Shown in pieces: positions 35,901-48,410 of a stretch of DNA of 64,000 bases. This DNA comes from Pseudoscleropodium purum. Taxonomy: Eukaryota; Streptophyta; Bryopsida; Hypnales; Brachytheciaceae. Position 1 is the stretch's first letter, and each line of letters begins with the position of its first letter. The stretch covers positions 25,298,501-25,362,500 of the forward strand of contig OZ017799.1 in assembly GCA_963969395.1 (NCBI GenBank). The letters are read 5' to 3'. The notes below the pieces were generated by a model. That model ran no database searches. It was not told the DNA's origin and saw only the letters and a list, made by a program, of their open reading frames with translations. The translations under genes and the position numbers were made by a program.

Positions 35901-38769
35901 AACCGGTCGTAGAAGTCGTCCGGACCTCTGCAAGCAAGGGAAACAACGAGCGAGGTGAGGAAGAGAGATCTCATCTGGATACTGGAAGAGATCGAGAGAG
36001 AGGAACCTTTAAACCTTTGAACCTTTTCTTACAGCGATCTAGCAATCTGGAAACTGGTTGGCACCATCTTACACTTTGCACATTCAGTTGGGGTGCAACT
36101 CACAATCAATTGCGAAAAAGGAATGTCAAGCCCGGATGAAGCTAGTCTTTTCACAAAGGAATCGAAGCTCACTTTGAACCTTGTCCTATAACAATCTAGA
36201 AACATGCATGCTTGCACCATCTTCACTTTTGCACATTTATTTTGTTTCATGACATGGGTCTAGAAATCAATTGCAACAAAAATGAAGCGTCAAGAGATAC
36301 ATGGAAGTATTTTCACAATTGGCACAAAGCGAAGCTCACATGTGTGGTCAATGGATGGAGTCTCTATTGTACTGTATGGTCAACGACCTTGCTATGTCAG
36401 TTGAATGAGAGAGCAGGCATGTGAATCCAAAGTGATTGGTTTGGCCGACATATGTTAGACAATCATTTGATCTTTTGTTCAACAGGATGACTATTAAACT
36501 TTTGTAGTTCAATCTACGGTTTTTAAAATGCTCTGCATATGACATGACGGTTGTGTTGTTAGTGGAGACTTTCCTTTTCAGCATCTCGAGGGGATTTGTA
36601 CCCTTGTGGCAAGATGTCGAGCTCGTAAGGTGAGAGATGAATACCTTGTCAAAATCTCACAGGTGAAGTTGCAATATTCCTACAGACTGAGACGAAGCTA
36701 GCTTATCTATGAATGTTTTGACCTAAGCTTCTGAGTACAATAAATTGCGTAACCTAAATAGATGATTATAGTTTTAAATTACGAAAATAAGAGTTTTGTT
36801 GTCGAACTGATCGCCACATGATGAGCAAGTCGGTTAAATCCCCCCAAAAAACGCTGCCCGAGAGCACGAACGAATATCTTCAAAATTTTCAGCTAAATTT
36901 TCGGATACATATGCAAAGTGGGAGCTGTCTCATTGGTGTACATATCCCCAGGGACCCATACAAATCTGGAGATTAATTAGCGGCGTATGTGCGAGGCAAA
37001 ATAAGTCTAACAATTGTCCAAGATTTTGTGGGCCCTTGACATTTACAAGTCTCATTTGCAAGGGTTGGCCACAAAAGTGGAATCTCCCAGTGACCATCAC
37101 TGGACATAGTCACTGGGGCTCACTGGGACCATCTAACGAGAGGAACCGAAAGGAAAAGAAAATTATTTAAAAAAGAAACGAATTCTGCGGAGTTCACAGA
37201 GATTCGGTCATACGCTACTCAACGTGAAAGTTGCGGACGCTAACGTATTTGAGCGCGCGTCCGATGAGCTAGCTTGACTGGCCAACTTCCCCAGTCATGC
37301 TTCACTACTCTTCGCAGTTCGCACTATCGTGATCAGAGCAAACGAATCCAAATAGTAGAAGTACTGAATATGTAGAGTGGGCAATTCAATTCAACCATAA
37401 TTTGGCAAACTAAATTGCGCAAGATTTCGATCAATTCATGGGTCTAGCTCGCTTCACGCCTACAGAATAGGAAACACAATTCCCTAGCCAGATTAATTGT
37501 TGGGAATTGCATAATAGCAGCAGAAGTATTGTGCGGAATTCGCCTGAATTCGTAGCCCTTACCCCAGTTTATGAACTCACGAAAATTGAAAAGAAGACAA
37601 ATCGGCGGTCCCAATTGCGCGTACCGAATCAGTTTCGTTTCACCGTAACTCACGCGCAAGCGCGTCTTCATCACCTGCTTTAACTGCAGGAGCTGCTCAT
37701 ACTTAGGCAAATACCCCGTGCTCATCGACGACGCCGGTTTCAGCGAGATTCCGGAGATGAACGGCGTTTGCTCCGGCGACGTCCGCAGCAGACACAGGAG
37801 GCTCGCGTTACCCTGCGTCATGTAATGGTATTCCCCATAGACGGCATCATCGCCTGACGGAGGGGACACGTTTTCCAGGACAGTGGCGTCGAGGGCCAGC
37901 TGAAACGACGGCGGCTGATTCTTGTTGTCGTAGTTGCCGTAGAAGAATGTTACCCGCAGCAAGTAGGCGCTGCCGACGACCACGGGCAAGGTGAAGCAGT
38001 TCTTGTTACGAAGGTCGTCGAAGTAGCGGAGTCCATTGAGTTCAGTGAAGTTCTGGAGATTACTGGGGACGACAGGCTTCTGAAGCTTCCCTGTGGAAAT
38101 GTAGGGAGTGTCGGGGACCCAAGTGAGGCCGGTGACGGGGTCGACGTAGGTGTCAGTCGCACCACAGTCGATGTTCAAAAAATCTGCCATCAAAATGTAC
38201 ACCACGAGATTAGTAATTGCGCAAGCTAGTCGGAGGGTTTTCTAATAGTTCGATCTGTGTGGACGACAAGTTCCGTTCGATGGACATTTGAAACCTATGT
38301 CAATATCGCTATCTGACGGTAATCGAATACTTTGGCACCTCCCAGAACACCTGTTCTGAAACATAAATCCTTACCAATCCTAGATTTAAGACCCATATGT
38401 ACATGTAAAGTTTCCATTCGTGGCGTTGGAATCGCACCACTTTCACGAAATGGACGTAAACCGCAAAACTGCATATCGGATGAAGGAAAGTTACAAGATT
38501 CCGCGCTTCTGAAGAGAACCTGAACCAGAGGAATCGATCTCGAGCTAGAGTCCATGGGTTCGTGAGTACACTAAAATTTAAACCGGGTTCTGGAACCACG
38601 ATTTGTTCTGTCGCAGCAATTGTAAAATGCAACCCGAAATGTGTGGTTTGGGTGACTAACCTGGATGACTCTGAGCTTCTGTCGCTGGCACCCCGGAGCT
38701 GCAAAGAAGAAGAGTGGCAACCACAAAACTCCAGCAACATTTGCACCTGGTGTCCCAGTATTTCCCCAT
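29997..38769 (-). CDS. Malectin-like LRR receptor-like kinase (LRR-I group), 14 exons, 931 aa
   Basis: A plasma-membrane receptor that should sense an apoplastic ligand and phosphorylate Ser/Thr targets. Exons: 38769-38661, 38183-37625, 35927-35407, 34625-34490, 34029-33958, 33457-33383, 33237-33163, 33004-32805, 32570-32377, 31828-31702, 31529-31461, 31123-30934, 30662-30524, 30326-29997. All introns are GT-AG and all phases close. Order: signal peptide (start [10 protein letters not shown], hydrophobic FVVATLLLC, mature end near AQ); malectin-like domain about 37-395 (FLNIDCG); WTGDPC near 412; about three LRRs 443-516; membrane segment about 538-562; kinase about 605-880 with GRGGFG, Lys631, HRDVKSGN (Asp729) and DFG (Asp747). 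Arabidopsis At1g67720 and At2g37050 are related. The C-tail holds a 15-residue unit twice (APEFYSG...SSRP). No lesion seen; ligand unknown. Confidence 0.95.
30060..30150 (-). repeat. 45-bp tandem duplication in the kinase C-tail
   Basis: Two in-frame copies encode [15 protein letters not shown] and [15 protein letters not shown], directly after the kinase domain. The units differ at only a few positions, so the duplication is recent compared with the gene. The added Tyr and Ser residues could be phosphorylated, which is speculation. Confidence 0.85.
35175..35294. mobile_element. Short TTAA-flanked element S2 (120 bp) in kinase intron 3
   Basis: TTAA (35171-35174) is followed by CCCTTGAAGGATGCGGCC, and the far end reads TTTAAGGG before a decayed TAAA. 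It shares its first 35 bases with S1. It lies between exons 3 and 4 of the receptor kinase gene and away from both splice sites. Confidence 0.6.
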
Positions 38770-41700
38770 CGCTGGAGATCGGCTTCAGACAGACAAGCCT
38801 CTGATCGCTGCAAGGAATGGTTTTTGCAGCCCCTTTCGTGTACTCGCCCTTCTTCTGCCAAGAGTACTTCTCCCGTCGACTGTTCCAAGCGTTGTCCTAC
38901 TCTACCAATGGGTGCCTAAAATTGGGAGGTAAACGCGCCGACCGGGTATGAAGTTTCCAGTGCAAGGATCCAGAGCGATCCTCATTTTGCGCCACTGTGT
39001 TGAAATTCAACGCCTCCTATCCTACCATTTATCCTACCGATGCTGCCATAATGATTCCGTGCTTCTCTTTTGTTTCTAGACGGAAATAAAAACCACAGTC
39101 TGGATTACCGATTTCACCTCAACGTAACATGCTTGTTTACCAATGAAGCAGGCTGGCAGGGGTCTTTAGCATCCTTGAAAAGGGAACTCTGACACCGAAC
39201 ATAAAGGGCCAACATGTTTAAAGGCCCAACATGTTTAAAGGGCCAAAATACTCATCCCCATAGCAAGGTCATAATCTTCATCAATATTTGTTCTGCAATT
39301 TTAAAGTGAATTTCCCCACGAAGTGGGGACAAGGGGTACTTTCAAAATGGGTCAAAATTGTCAAGAGTTTGAGCAATTTATTTACTCAATTTTCTTTAGA
39401 TTGGATAGTCTAATGTAACCATAGGATCTTGTAGTTCACATTGAGAATGAGCACCTCAAAAAAATTCAGATTATTTGATTGCACAATTGTAGTAGATATT
39501 TAAATTGAAGTTTTATTTAGATCAATGGAAAAACAAGGCAATATACTTTGAAGAAAAATATCTCAGTAAGAATATTTTGAAATGATGACCTTTTTGTGCT
39601 CAATGTAAGACAAAAGAATTCAGAATGCTCATCTCAACAACATTTTAGTCATTTTGCAATTTGGGGTGAAATTTGCAATGCATGGTGGTCATTGAAATGA
39701 AAACAAAGTTTGTAAGGGGAAAAAAATGGGCACACTTTGTTTATGAGCTCCTTAGATTTTCTCTTTTTGAGGTGGGCAACAATTACATTAATTGAGTGAT
39801 CTTTTAGTCTATGCCCAATGTGAAGTTGTGAACAAAAGAAATGAATTGTGAAGTAAAAAACATAGAACTCATTTATCTTTATTCACTTTGGGCATATACT
39901 CTAATTTTTTGTAAATGAAAATTCCAACCAATTGCAAGATTATATCATTGTAATAACAAGAAGCAAGTTGTAGCCAAAAAAGTTTTCCAAAGTCTCAATT
40001 CTATCTTTCAATATTTCAAGAAAAAATGCAAGTATCATACAACTTGAGCAAATTCATGATGTTTCGAAAAATCTAGTTAAGAACCTTTGGAAAAATGAGT
40101 TACGAAATTCTTATTGTTTTATAAAAGGAACTAAGTTATATGGTACTTTTATATTTCTACAATTCAGTGAAAACAAACAAATTGAAGCAATATGGACCAC
40201 ATAAAATAAATGTATTTTCTATTACTAAATTATAAAAAATAGAATCTTGTTGGTAGTCAAATGAAGATTTTAGAGTCTTTAAGAATGCATTTTTTGGACG
40301 TTGTTACAATAAAATACCAATATTTCAACTACTAAAAATGGTGTATCTAAATCATAGGTCCATTTTAAAATTTTTACCAATGAAGAGATTAAAGAATTTT
40401 CTCATGAGATATTCTTCTTCTAGTGATTTGAAGGATGATAAATGACTCATTGATGAAATACATCATTCATTGATGAATGAGAATCTAAGGATGTAAAAAT
40501 TTGAAAATTGAAGGATAGAGACAATAAAGAAGAATCTACATTTGCACAATAACTTTAGTCATGTTTTTAAGGCATTAAAGAAAATTGAGGCCTCCATAGG
40601 GCCACTTTATAGTGACAAAGAAAGCTATTAATAGTCAAAGAGGAAGCTTATCAAATGTGGTTGAACTACATTCTTTTTTGGTATAACATTTACGTAATTA
40701 TTAAGACACAATAACTATGATATAACAAGGCAATAGAGTACAAGGTTTTTAATTGACATTTGAAATAAATTGAATCCAATTAAGCCAAATTAAGTGGTTT
40801 TTGAAGCTAGTCACAAAAGACAACTAGCTTGAATGGGTGAATGCAAGAAATACTAGTACTATTTTGTTACACTTGTAGTTTTTAAGTTGTGATTGGCCAT
40901 GTCTTTTGCAAATTGAAGCCAATGTATTTGAATTTTTTTTGTGAAGATCAGCATTTATACAATAATTAGGGAACTTATTTTTCAAAAAATTTCAAAAATC
41001 ATTTTATATTTAAATTTAAAATTAGCTAATTTGTCACACTTTGCATTTTAGGGTTTTTTAGTACTAGGGACTATCCAAAATTAATAATCTAGAGCTGAAA
41101 TTTGTGTGCTCTATTCCTACACTAGAGAGGCTTGTGCCCACCAAAAATAACTTAAAAAAATATTATTTTATGTCTTCTACATTCATCCAAATAGGGCTCT
41201 CTTATGCACGCAATTTTGAACATTGAAAATGGTTTTAAGATAATTTATTTAGTGAAATCTATTCATCATGAAGTCTTCTCAAATTTCAAATTTTTAGTTT
41301 CTTTAAAAATTATTTTCCTTATTTCTTACAAATTAAAATGTCAAAGTACCTAGTTTCATGAGATTTTGCACTTTTCTAGTTCTCCTACTTAAAAAAAAAA
41401 TTATATGTTTTTCCTTTGTAGGATACCTTCTCCTTAAAGGTTTATACATTGAACATATTTTTCAAATTTTTTTTCTAATTTTATAGTACTTCTGAAAAAT
41501 CATGAATATTGTAGCCAATGCAACAAAAAGAGCCGGTGTTTCTTGCATTTACCCCAATATCTTGTTACTTAGTTTTGTGAGTTTGAAGATGAGAAGAACT
41601 TGTTTATACAAGTGGGGTAGTAGTAAGTAAAACAATCTATGAAGGACATAGAAATTAGTAGGAGCAAGCTCAATTGCTCATAGTTTAGTCAAATTCAAGA

Positions 41701-42059
41701 ATTCAAAATTGTGTTTGAAATTGAATTTCATACCTCATTTAAGTATAGTAAAATAACTTTTTTCAAAAAACTAAGAACTAAGTTAATGTGGGTAGTTAAA
41801 CTCACTTTCATCTCCAAAAATTCAATTGAAATTTTCAAGCTTCAACTAAAATTTATAGCCAAATTTTAGAACAGGGTCGGAACATTTCTTTAAACATTTT
41901 CAAACCTCCTCTTTGAACTTTGTTTATAATTTTTTATTTGAGGTTTTTGGAAATAAAATTTAGCTTGATTTTTAACATTAACATAGTTTAATTTTTTTGA
42001 AAAAAATTATTCTACTATGCCTAAATGAGGTTTGAAATTCAACTTTAAACATAATTCTT
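38770..42059. other. Kinase promoter side and long AT-rich repeat desert
   Basis: 38770-39100 is the likely promoter and 5' UTR of the kinase gene. A short tandem of aacatgtttaaaggccc lies at about 39213-39240. A segment at about 39125-39180 recurs at 43960-44040. From 39300 on the DNA is AT-rich without a gene; taaccataggatctt near 39416 also occurs in the large TTAA elements, so a very decayed member may lie here. Confidence 0.4.
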
Positions 42060-43302
42060 TGTCACACCTCTATTTCCTTTGGGGTGCACAAAGCGCCTAA
42101 GTAAACAAGGGGGATGTTGGGAGTGACCTTAAGCCTTGAAATAATTTAAGAAGGAAAAATGAGAGAAATTCGAGAAAAATGGTAGAGTGTCATACGTGCT
42201 TGAAAAACTTTTGAGAAGACATGCCTAACCATCTATAGAACGTGTGATTTGGACTAGTGAGCTAAAAATTATGGCCATTCAAAGTTGGAAGTGTCCTAGT
42301 AATGTCGGGACATTTAAAGGTTTCAAGGAGGTTGCTTCTAGAGAATACTTCTTGAAATAAGGCATGTCACATACCATTGGAAAGCTATGAACATAAGAAA
42401 ACTATATTGACAAGCATTACAAGATTTTAAGCTTTGACTCAAAAGTTATGGCCAAAAAGAGGGGCCATGGTGAAGGCGAAATGACCTCAACTGATGGACC
42501 CGAATCTTTGGAGGGTCATAACTTTGTGAGAACTTGTCCAAATGAGACAAATGAGGAGTCTATTGGCATCTACTCTTTGTTTAAATACCCAAAATGGGCT
42601 TGCATATAGGATTTGAAGCTTTGACCTCAAAGTCACATAGTTTGGAAGTTCAGAGGTCTAGACAGTGACATTATGTGGTGATTTTGGTTGGAAATGAGTG
42701 ATCTTTCAGAACCCAGGGTCATTTCGATATCTCCTTTTATACAAGAGGGAGATCTATCAAATCCAATAGAGGTACTTTAGGAGGGGTTGGTCTCACTTCT
42801 CATTCCCTCTTAGAGCGTTGTGAACTCTAGTGACTCAAGGTTAAAGGTGAGACTTCATCACCAACTCCAAGGTACCACAAGACACTTGTATGAAGTGTTA
42901 TGTGGCAACGGTTGGGATGGAGACCCACCCCTTATTAGCCCACACTCAATGTATCATGAGTAGGGAGTCCTGATTAGCAATGTCAGAAAAATAACACATA
43001 CATGATGGACTAGTTTGGAGTAGGATGACACTTAAGGGCAGTTAGGGTGTAGTGAGTAGTACTACCATGGATCCTAGAACTTTAAAATGGAAGTTCCCAT
43101 GTTACAAAGTGGGATGCTTAGTGTCATGTGAGAGCGTGTGCTAGAGTCTCGATGACTGGGACTTAGTAGTGACAGCTTGGAAATGATGACTAACACTATA
43201 GGTGCATGGCACGTGTAGTATTAGCTAGTTGGGATTCAAGCAAGGTTGGAAACAAAGTGTGGTGAACCCATTGAGCGGTGAAGTGTGATTTGGGTCATGA
43301 CA
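42060..43302. mobile_element. Solo LTR (copy 2), 1,243 bp
   Basis: Starts TGTCACACCTC and ends CATGACA, so it has TG...CA ends inside a short TGTCA/TGACA inverted repeat. A perfect 5-bp repeat TTCTT flanks it at 42055-42059 and 43303-43307. The inside is related along its full length to the block at 8781-10057. No internal retrotransposon genes are present. The superfamily (copia or gypsy) cannot be told from the LTR alone. Confidence 0.85.
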
Positions 43303-43307
43303 TTCTT

Positions 43308-44266
43308 GCATTTGACAATGAGTGATTTATCTTTAAATTATCCCATAACTTTGGAGAATTTATGATAGACAATTGATTTCTTTATGAAAACAACCTCTTC
43401 ACGCTTTATTCTCACCAAATGTCCATGAAGTAAGGATTTCAAATTGCTATCTAAAAATTTCCTCTAGTAGATGGTATTGGATTGTTTTTAGATTTTGCTT
43501 TTTTTTCTTCTACAATTTGATGTGAGTAGAAGATGTATTCAAGTACAAAGTATCCAATAATTTGGCTTAAGGTGTATTACAATACCTTAATTTTGAATAC
43601 TTAATTATTTGTACTCGGATTTTGAACTATTAACAAACATCTGACTATGGAATATAATGTGAGTGGGAATAGGGAAAAGACTAATTTTTAGAAACAAGAA
43701 AATGTAATTTGCAAGGTCCTTGGAAGGTTGTGGAATGGCCCTCTAGAGACCTTGTTTTCCTCTAATGATTGACATGGGTGAAGTACTCAAGTGTCCATTT
43801 GATGAAGACCCCACAAGTTACTAAAGTCATATGAGATTGAGAACTACATTTCTTTTGTATCAAATTCCCTTCAAATTTCATAATCTTTGTTGTAAACCAA
43901 GAAAAGTCAATTATCAACAAAAGGTCTTACTAGCAAAGTAAACCTCGTCTAGGTGTCTTTGTAACATTGTTTACCAATGAGGCAAAAGACCTTTTGCATC
44001 CTTGAAAAAGGGATGCCTCCCTTGAACAAACATGGTTTTCCATGGCTCATCAACCAACTCCAAAAACTTAAATTAATTGGAAAGCCCCTCTAGGCATCTA
44101 GCAAAGTGTACCCCCCAAAGAAATGTCCCATTCATTTTGTAGGAGGATTATCTCCCATAATCCCCTCTTGGTGCATGAAATCTAAGTAATCAATGATTAC
44201 TCATTATAGATTTTTCATTCATCAACCACATATATTTCACCCATTTCTAGATAAGCATTTATGTTA
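43308..44266. other. AT-rich DNA with one dispersed repeat
   Basis: The part at about 43960-44040 (gtttaccaatgaggc, then catccttgaaaaaggg) matches about 39125-39180. No gene was recognised. Confidence 0.4.
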
Positions 44267-44379
44267 GGCAATCTCCTTGTTGTCGGGAATTCTGCAAAAT
44301 AAATAAAGATTCCTTGTTGGGCTTTGCCCTTCTCATGAGCATACTTATTTTCAGAATTCCCGACAACAAGGAGATTGCC
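44267..44379. repeat. Perfect 28-bp inverted repeat, 57-nt spacer
   Basis: 44267-44294 and 44352-44379 are exact reverse complements (ggcaatctccttgttgtcgg and onward). Pairing continues inward through caaaataa / ttatttt with one bulge. The perfect arms in otherwise decayed DNA suggest a recent origin or constraint. Confidence 0.9.
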
Positions 44380-44387
44380 CTACATAT

Positions 44388-44880
44388 AATACCTTCCTGG
44401 CATGAGGAAGACCTCTGCCTGGTTCACCCCTCTCCTTCCAGAACTGTACCACTGTGGTGCCATAAAAATACGATTACAGCACTCCACCGGCCGGACGAAT
44501 TGAAAAGACGGAACCGTAACGTAGGTCCGTCCTAGCCCATGATGCGCATCGACATTTGACTCGGAGAGCTCTGATGGCAAGCCTGACGCAGTCACGCTGT
44601 TTCTTTTCGCGCCGGGACGGATCGATGCCGGTTTGATTCCCACTTGACTTGGATGTCGCTCAATGTGAATAAACAATACTTCTACCGTTGCTTTTGCATA
44701 GAGAAGCACCGCGCTGTGGAATCCATTTGCGGAATTGGGGGCGCGCAATTGCCAGTTTCCATATCCAATTCCACGATGCTTCCATAATCCGGAACTCCAG
44801 GTCGATGATTGTGAGTGGAATTGTTTGGTTTCGTGCCAGGCACCAATTGTCAAACTGAGAAGGAGAGCATGCGCGAGTTC
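44388..44880 (-). pseudogene. Possible relic of a glyoxal/galactose oxidase-like gene (5' part)
   Basis: The minus strand shows a hydrophobic start (ALLLSLTIGAWH), then GYGNWQLRAPNSANGFHS, AVLLYAKATVEVLFIHIER and, in another frame, WHHSGTVLEGEG. Plant glyoxal oxidases have a signal peptide, then a G-W-L...NSG...MHAVLL...VLF block and later WCS(A/S)G...DGT(L/V)xxTGG, so the order fits. The frame shift and lost motifs suggest a relic. The similarity is by eye and modest; chance is possible. Confidence 0.3.
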
Positions 44881-45234
44881 GAGGTCCGCCGTCTATGGAA
44901 TAGGATGAGGTCACGAGGATGCAGAAGCGGGTGCAAAAGTCGCCCGATCGCACACTGACACGGCAACAAAAGCAGACTAGCTGGCGAGATCGCTACATTG
45001 CCAGTTTGCTATGCTAGCTTGGGCTGCACCGTTGACTTAAATAAACTGTTCCTCCCTCGCCGAACTCAAGGCCCACTCAAGGCCCATTCAAGGCCGTGTC
45101 CGACTGGCCTCAGGATTCGCTGGGGCATCTGCTTTTCCGCCTCCGCGTCCTTAACGCTGGAACGCCGGGCTGCTCACCGCGGAAATCATGCTTTTGGATC
45201 CTGTGTGAATCATTTGCTCAAAGAAATGGGAGGT
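44881..45234. other. GC-richer unique DNA
   Basis: Contains a short tandem of caaggccca(c/t)t at about 45067-45092. It could be the former promoter and 5' region of the relic at 44388-44880. No gene was identified. Confidence 0.3.
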
Positions 45235-45365
45235 CAAACTCATTGGAGGTCAAACTATTATGCAAGATCTCCCCTTTTCACACTAAGTAAATTTCAAGGA
45301 TGAACAAGGAGGAAAGGATCCTCTTTTCTCTTGTATAGAAGGATTCTTTGTCATCCATCATTCAT
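45235..45365 (+). repeat. Dispersed repeat, copy 1 of 3
   Basis: The block with aagatctccccttttcacac and gattctttgtcatccat is related to about 48080-48195 and 48295-48410. Class unknown; no coding capacity. Confidence 0.6.
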
Positions 45366-46612
45366 TTAGTAGATGCAATGATGTTGCAACTTGCAAGGTT
45401 AAAGTGCAATAGTCAAAGATAGCAAGATACAAAATGAATAAATGATATACATACACATTTTGAAGGAGTTCAATATATCATTTATCAGATGAAGTGCATG
45501 TTTCAACAGTCATCATTGAGCAGGTGGATGGTGAAGCATTTTGGAGTTAAGTTGCCTTTTATTTAGTTTTAATGTATTGTAGTAAAGTCCTTTGTAGGAT
45601 TCTTTCTAAGGCCTTCTACAAAGATTGTAAATATGGATTTTGGATGTAGTGTGTTACTAACTCTAGAATGATAGATGCATAACTAGTGATTTCAAGTCTT
45701 TTGTCGATCACTTTGTTTGCTACTATTTTGCAACTAGATATAAATGAAAATTTTTGTATTTGTATTCTAGAGATGAAATCATATATCTACTACAAGTCAT
45801 AAGATTTTCAAATTTTGGGGGGAAAAATTTGAAATTACTTTGAAATTTTTTAAAAACAAATGAAAAAAATCATATCAAGTACAAAATATATTCAAAAAAT
45901 CTAAATTTTCTTTTATCATATATAGATGTATATTATATTGTATAACATCATGGTATAACCAAAGTTACTATATCACTCAATAATTAGAAAGTAAACAAAC
46001 CATAGTCATAGGCTCAAAGTTCATATTGCTATAAAATATTAAAATTTATGAATCTTTCAAAAATTCTGATTGGAATGGAAACCATACTTGGTAAGCTTCA
46101 TTTCACAATCTAAACTTAAATTCCAAAAAATATCAATTTTATGGCCAAAATTCACATTAAGAGCAAATAGCAAGAAATGGCCAAAATACATTGTCTACAA
46201 GTTGGGTAATGATTGTGAATTATGCATCTTCTTCTTTAAAAAATTCAATAATATCATAATGACGAAATTTGCAATACTATTCACTGAAATTGTACTCAGA
46301 AAAGCAACTTCTTCCAAAAATATTGGATGAAAAAACTTCAACTTTTTTTCAATTCTACAATCTGAGGTGAAGTCATCCATTGAACACTTAGTGTACATAG
46401 GATCCTTCTAGGGTTAGGAAGAAGCCAATCAAAAGTTGGAAGGAATTGGATTTCCCAATTGTTAAAAAAAAAAAAAATTAGAAGGAAGGAATGGACAGTT
46501 ATGTACAATTGGTGGTGTTTGTGCGAGTGAGATCCCCAAATCAAATCCACAGTCAAGCAAATCCTTGCAAGCTTGTTGAGAACAAGTGTGCAAGTCCCAC
46601 ACTTAATCCCTA
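45366..46612. other. AT-rich DNA, nothing recognised
   Basis: No gene or repeat boundary was recognised. Confidence 0.4.
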
Positions 46613-46616
46613 AAGT

Positions 46617-47525
46617 CCCATAGTCCCCTCAAGGGACAAATCAGATTTCAGGCACGTTCCTATGACCTCAATTTTTTGTGAATTGTTTTGAAACTTTTTC
46701 ATAAGATAGAAAAATTGATTATCTACGTGGGAATATAATTTTTATTTCAATTGGTGCATGGGAGCAAAAGTTATACCACAAAAAGTCTAAAATTGAACTC
46801 AACGGGCAATACAAAAAAAAAAAATTTAATTTTAAAAGAAATTAAATTTTTTTCCCTAAAATGTTTTATTTTTGTCTACATGTGAAGCTTTGATTCGTTC
46901 TATTTGGGATAATAATGAGAAAGTTAAAGACAATCTCGATTTTTAGGCAATTTCAGCATCTTCTTGAAAAAATAACTTGTAGGATTCATTTTTGTATGCA
47001 ATTTTTACAATTTTCTACAATTCAATTTTTGAGAATGTTGGGTTTTCTTGCTAAAGCAATGTCACCATTGGAATTATTATCTTCTAATTCCATCTTGGAA
47101 TTATTAACGATTTAGTTTTTTTTCCAATCTTGGACCTACTTCTACTTAGCATTTTTTTAAAGAATGAAAATCAAGTGTTTTTTAAAAAAGAAAAATTTCC
47201 TAGACTTTCAACTCAATTTTTCAACATAAAATTTTTTTAATTCAAAGTCTATAGTGCAAAAATTTCCATAATTGGTAGTCAAAAGTCATCTGAAATCGTG
47301 AACTAGTGTTCACAAAAACTTTCTTTTTCAACTTTGAATGCTTATATCTTCCAATCTATACGGTCAAACTTCATGAAATTTTTACCATATGAGCTAAGAC
47401 AAGTGAATTACAAGATCCTTTGGTTAGATTCTAAAAAATGATTTTTTTGTTTTCTTAGGTGCATGCAACAAAAATGGCAGTTTCGAATGATTTTTGACAA
47501 AAAAATGACCTTGGGACTTTAGAGG
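46617..47525 (+). mobile_element. TTAA-flanked piggyBac-like element, copy B (909 bp)
   Basis: TTAA at 46613-46616 and 47526-47529. Starts TCCCTAAAGTCCCA and ends TGGGACTTTAGAGG, a 14-bp inverted repeat with two mismatches. Length and parts of the inside (for example ttccaatctatacggtcaaa, ttaggtgcatgcaacaaaaa) correspond to copies A, C and D, though it is the most diverged. No transposase frame. Confidence 0.7.
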
Positions 47526-47529
47526 TTAA

Positions 47530-48079
47530 AGCAGAGAGGTCAAGATTATAGATAAGCACTATCATTAGAAGAAATTTTGGGGCTCAAAAAGCTTGTTTCA
47601 GACCTGTTCCCCTATAGTTGTTCCCTACAGCGAAGAAAACGGTTGATTGTCAGAAAAAAAAATTTTAATTTAATTATATTAAATCTTCAAATACAAAAAA
47701 AGTTGAAAAAAATAGGGGAGGGACAATGATGTGGCAGGGTCTTGGCCACGTTAGCAATTCAATTCCCATACTTCCCAATGTTGCACCAATCCTGTTCCCA
47801 ACTTGATAACTCGCGGGCTTTTTAAGCCCCCAAATTTCTTCTAATGAAACATATTCCAAGCTTGGAAGGAGAAACGTGGGCTTGACCATCAGATACTTTG
47901 TTAAAACTATGACTGCAGCATTGGATTGTGTTGTTATATTAGTACTCTTTTGGCCAATTCTGGTTACATTGTAAAAAGATTATTGAACCCTTAACCCAAA
48001 AATACCAAAAAGGTGACCCTCAAAATCATCTTTTTCTATTACCATGTGAATCATTAGCTTCCAAAATTGCAAAAGTAGT
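47530..48079. other. Non-coding DNA, nothing recognised
   Basis: No gene or repeat boundary was recognised. Confidence 0.4.
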
Positions 48080-48410
48080 CATCGCAAGTCAAATTATTGT
48101 GGAAGATCTTCTTTTTCTAAAGCAAATTGAGGATAAATAGTTGCACTTCTATCCTATACAATTTGATTCTCTATCATCCATTGGGCACAAAACGTTTACC
48201 TTGGTGTTCAAGGGTTAAAAGATGAGCTGGTTATTGAAGAAATCATCTACTTTGGTACCTCATGAATTGTTGGCTTAAAAAAAAAGAAAAAACACTCATT
48301 GAAAGTCAAAGTATTGTAGAAGACCTCCCCTTTTCACACAAATAGATAATGAGGATGAATAGTTGGACTTTGGTCTTGCATGGAGAGATTCTTTGTTAGT
48401 CAATGGACAA
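48080..48410 (+). repeat. Dispersed repeat, copies 2 and 3 in direct order
   Basis: About 48080-48195 and 48295-48410 are related to each other and to 45235-45365. Shared blocks include gtcaaa(t/g)tattgt(g/a)gaaga and attctttgttagtc/atcatcc. Confidence 0.6.

Noticed and set aside
35414..36139. 241-codon plus-strand frame
   Set aside because: It is antisense to exon 3 of the receptor kinase, whose minus-strand frame has clear malectin-like similarity; the plus-strand frame has His/Arg-rich low complexity.
38571..38888. Minus-strand frame beginning MEQSTGEVLL as the kinase start
   Set aside because: It is in the wrong phase for exon 2. The frame starting at 38769 gives a proper signal peptide and joins in phase.
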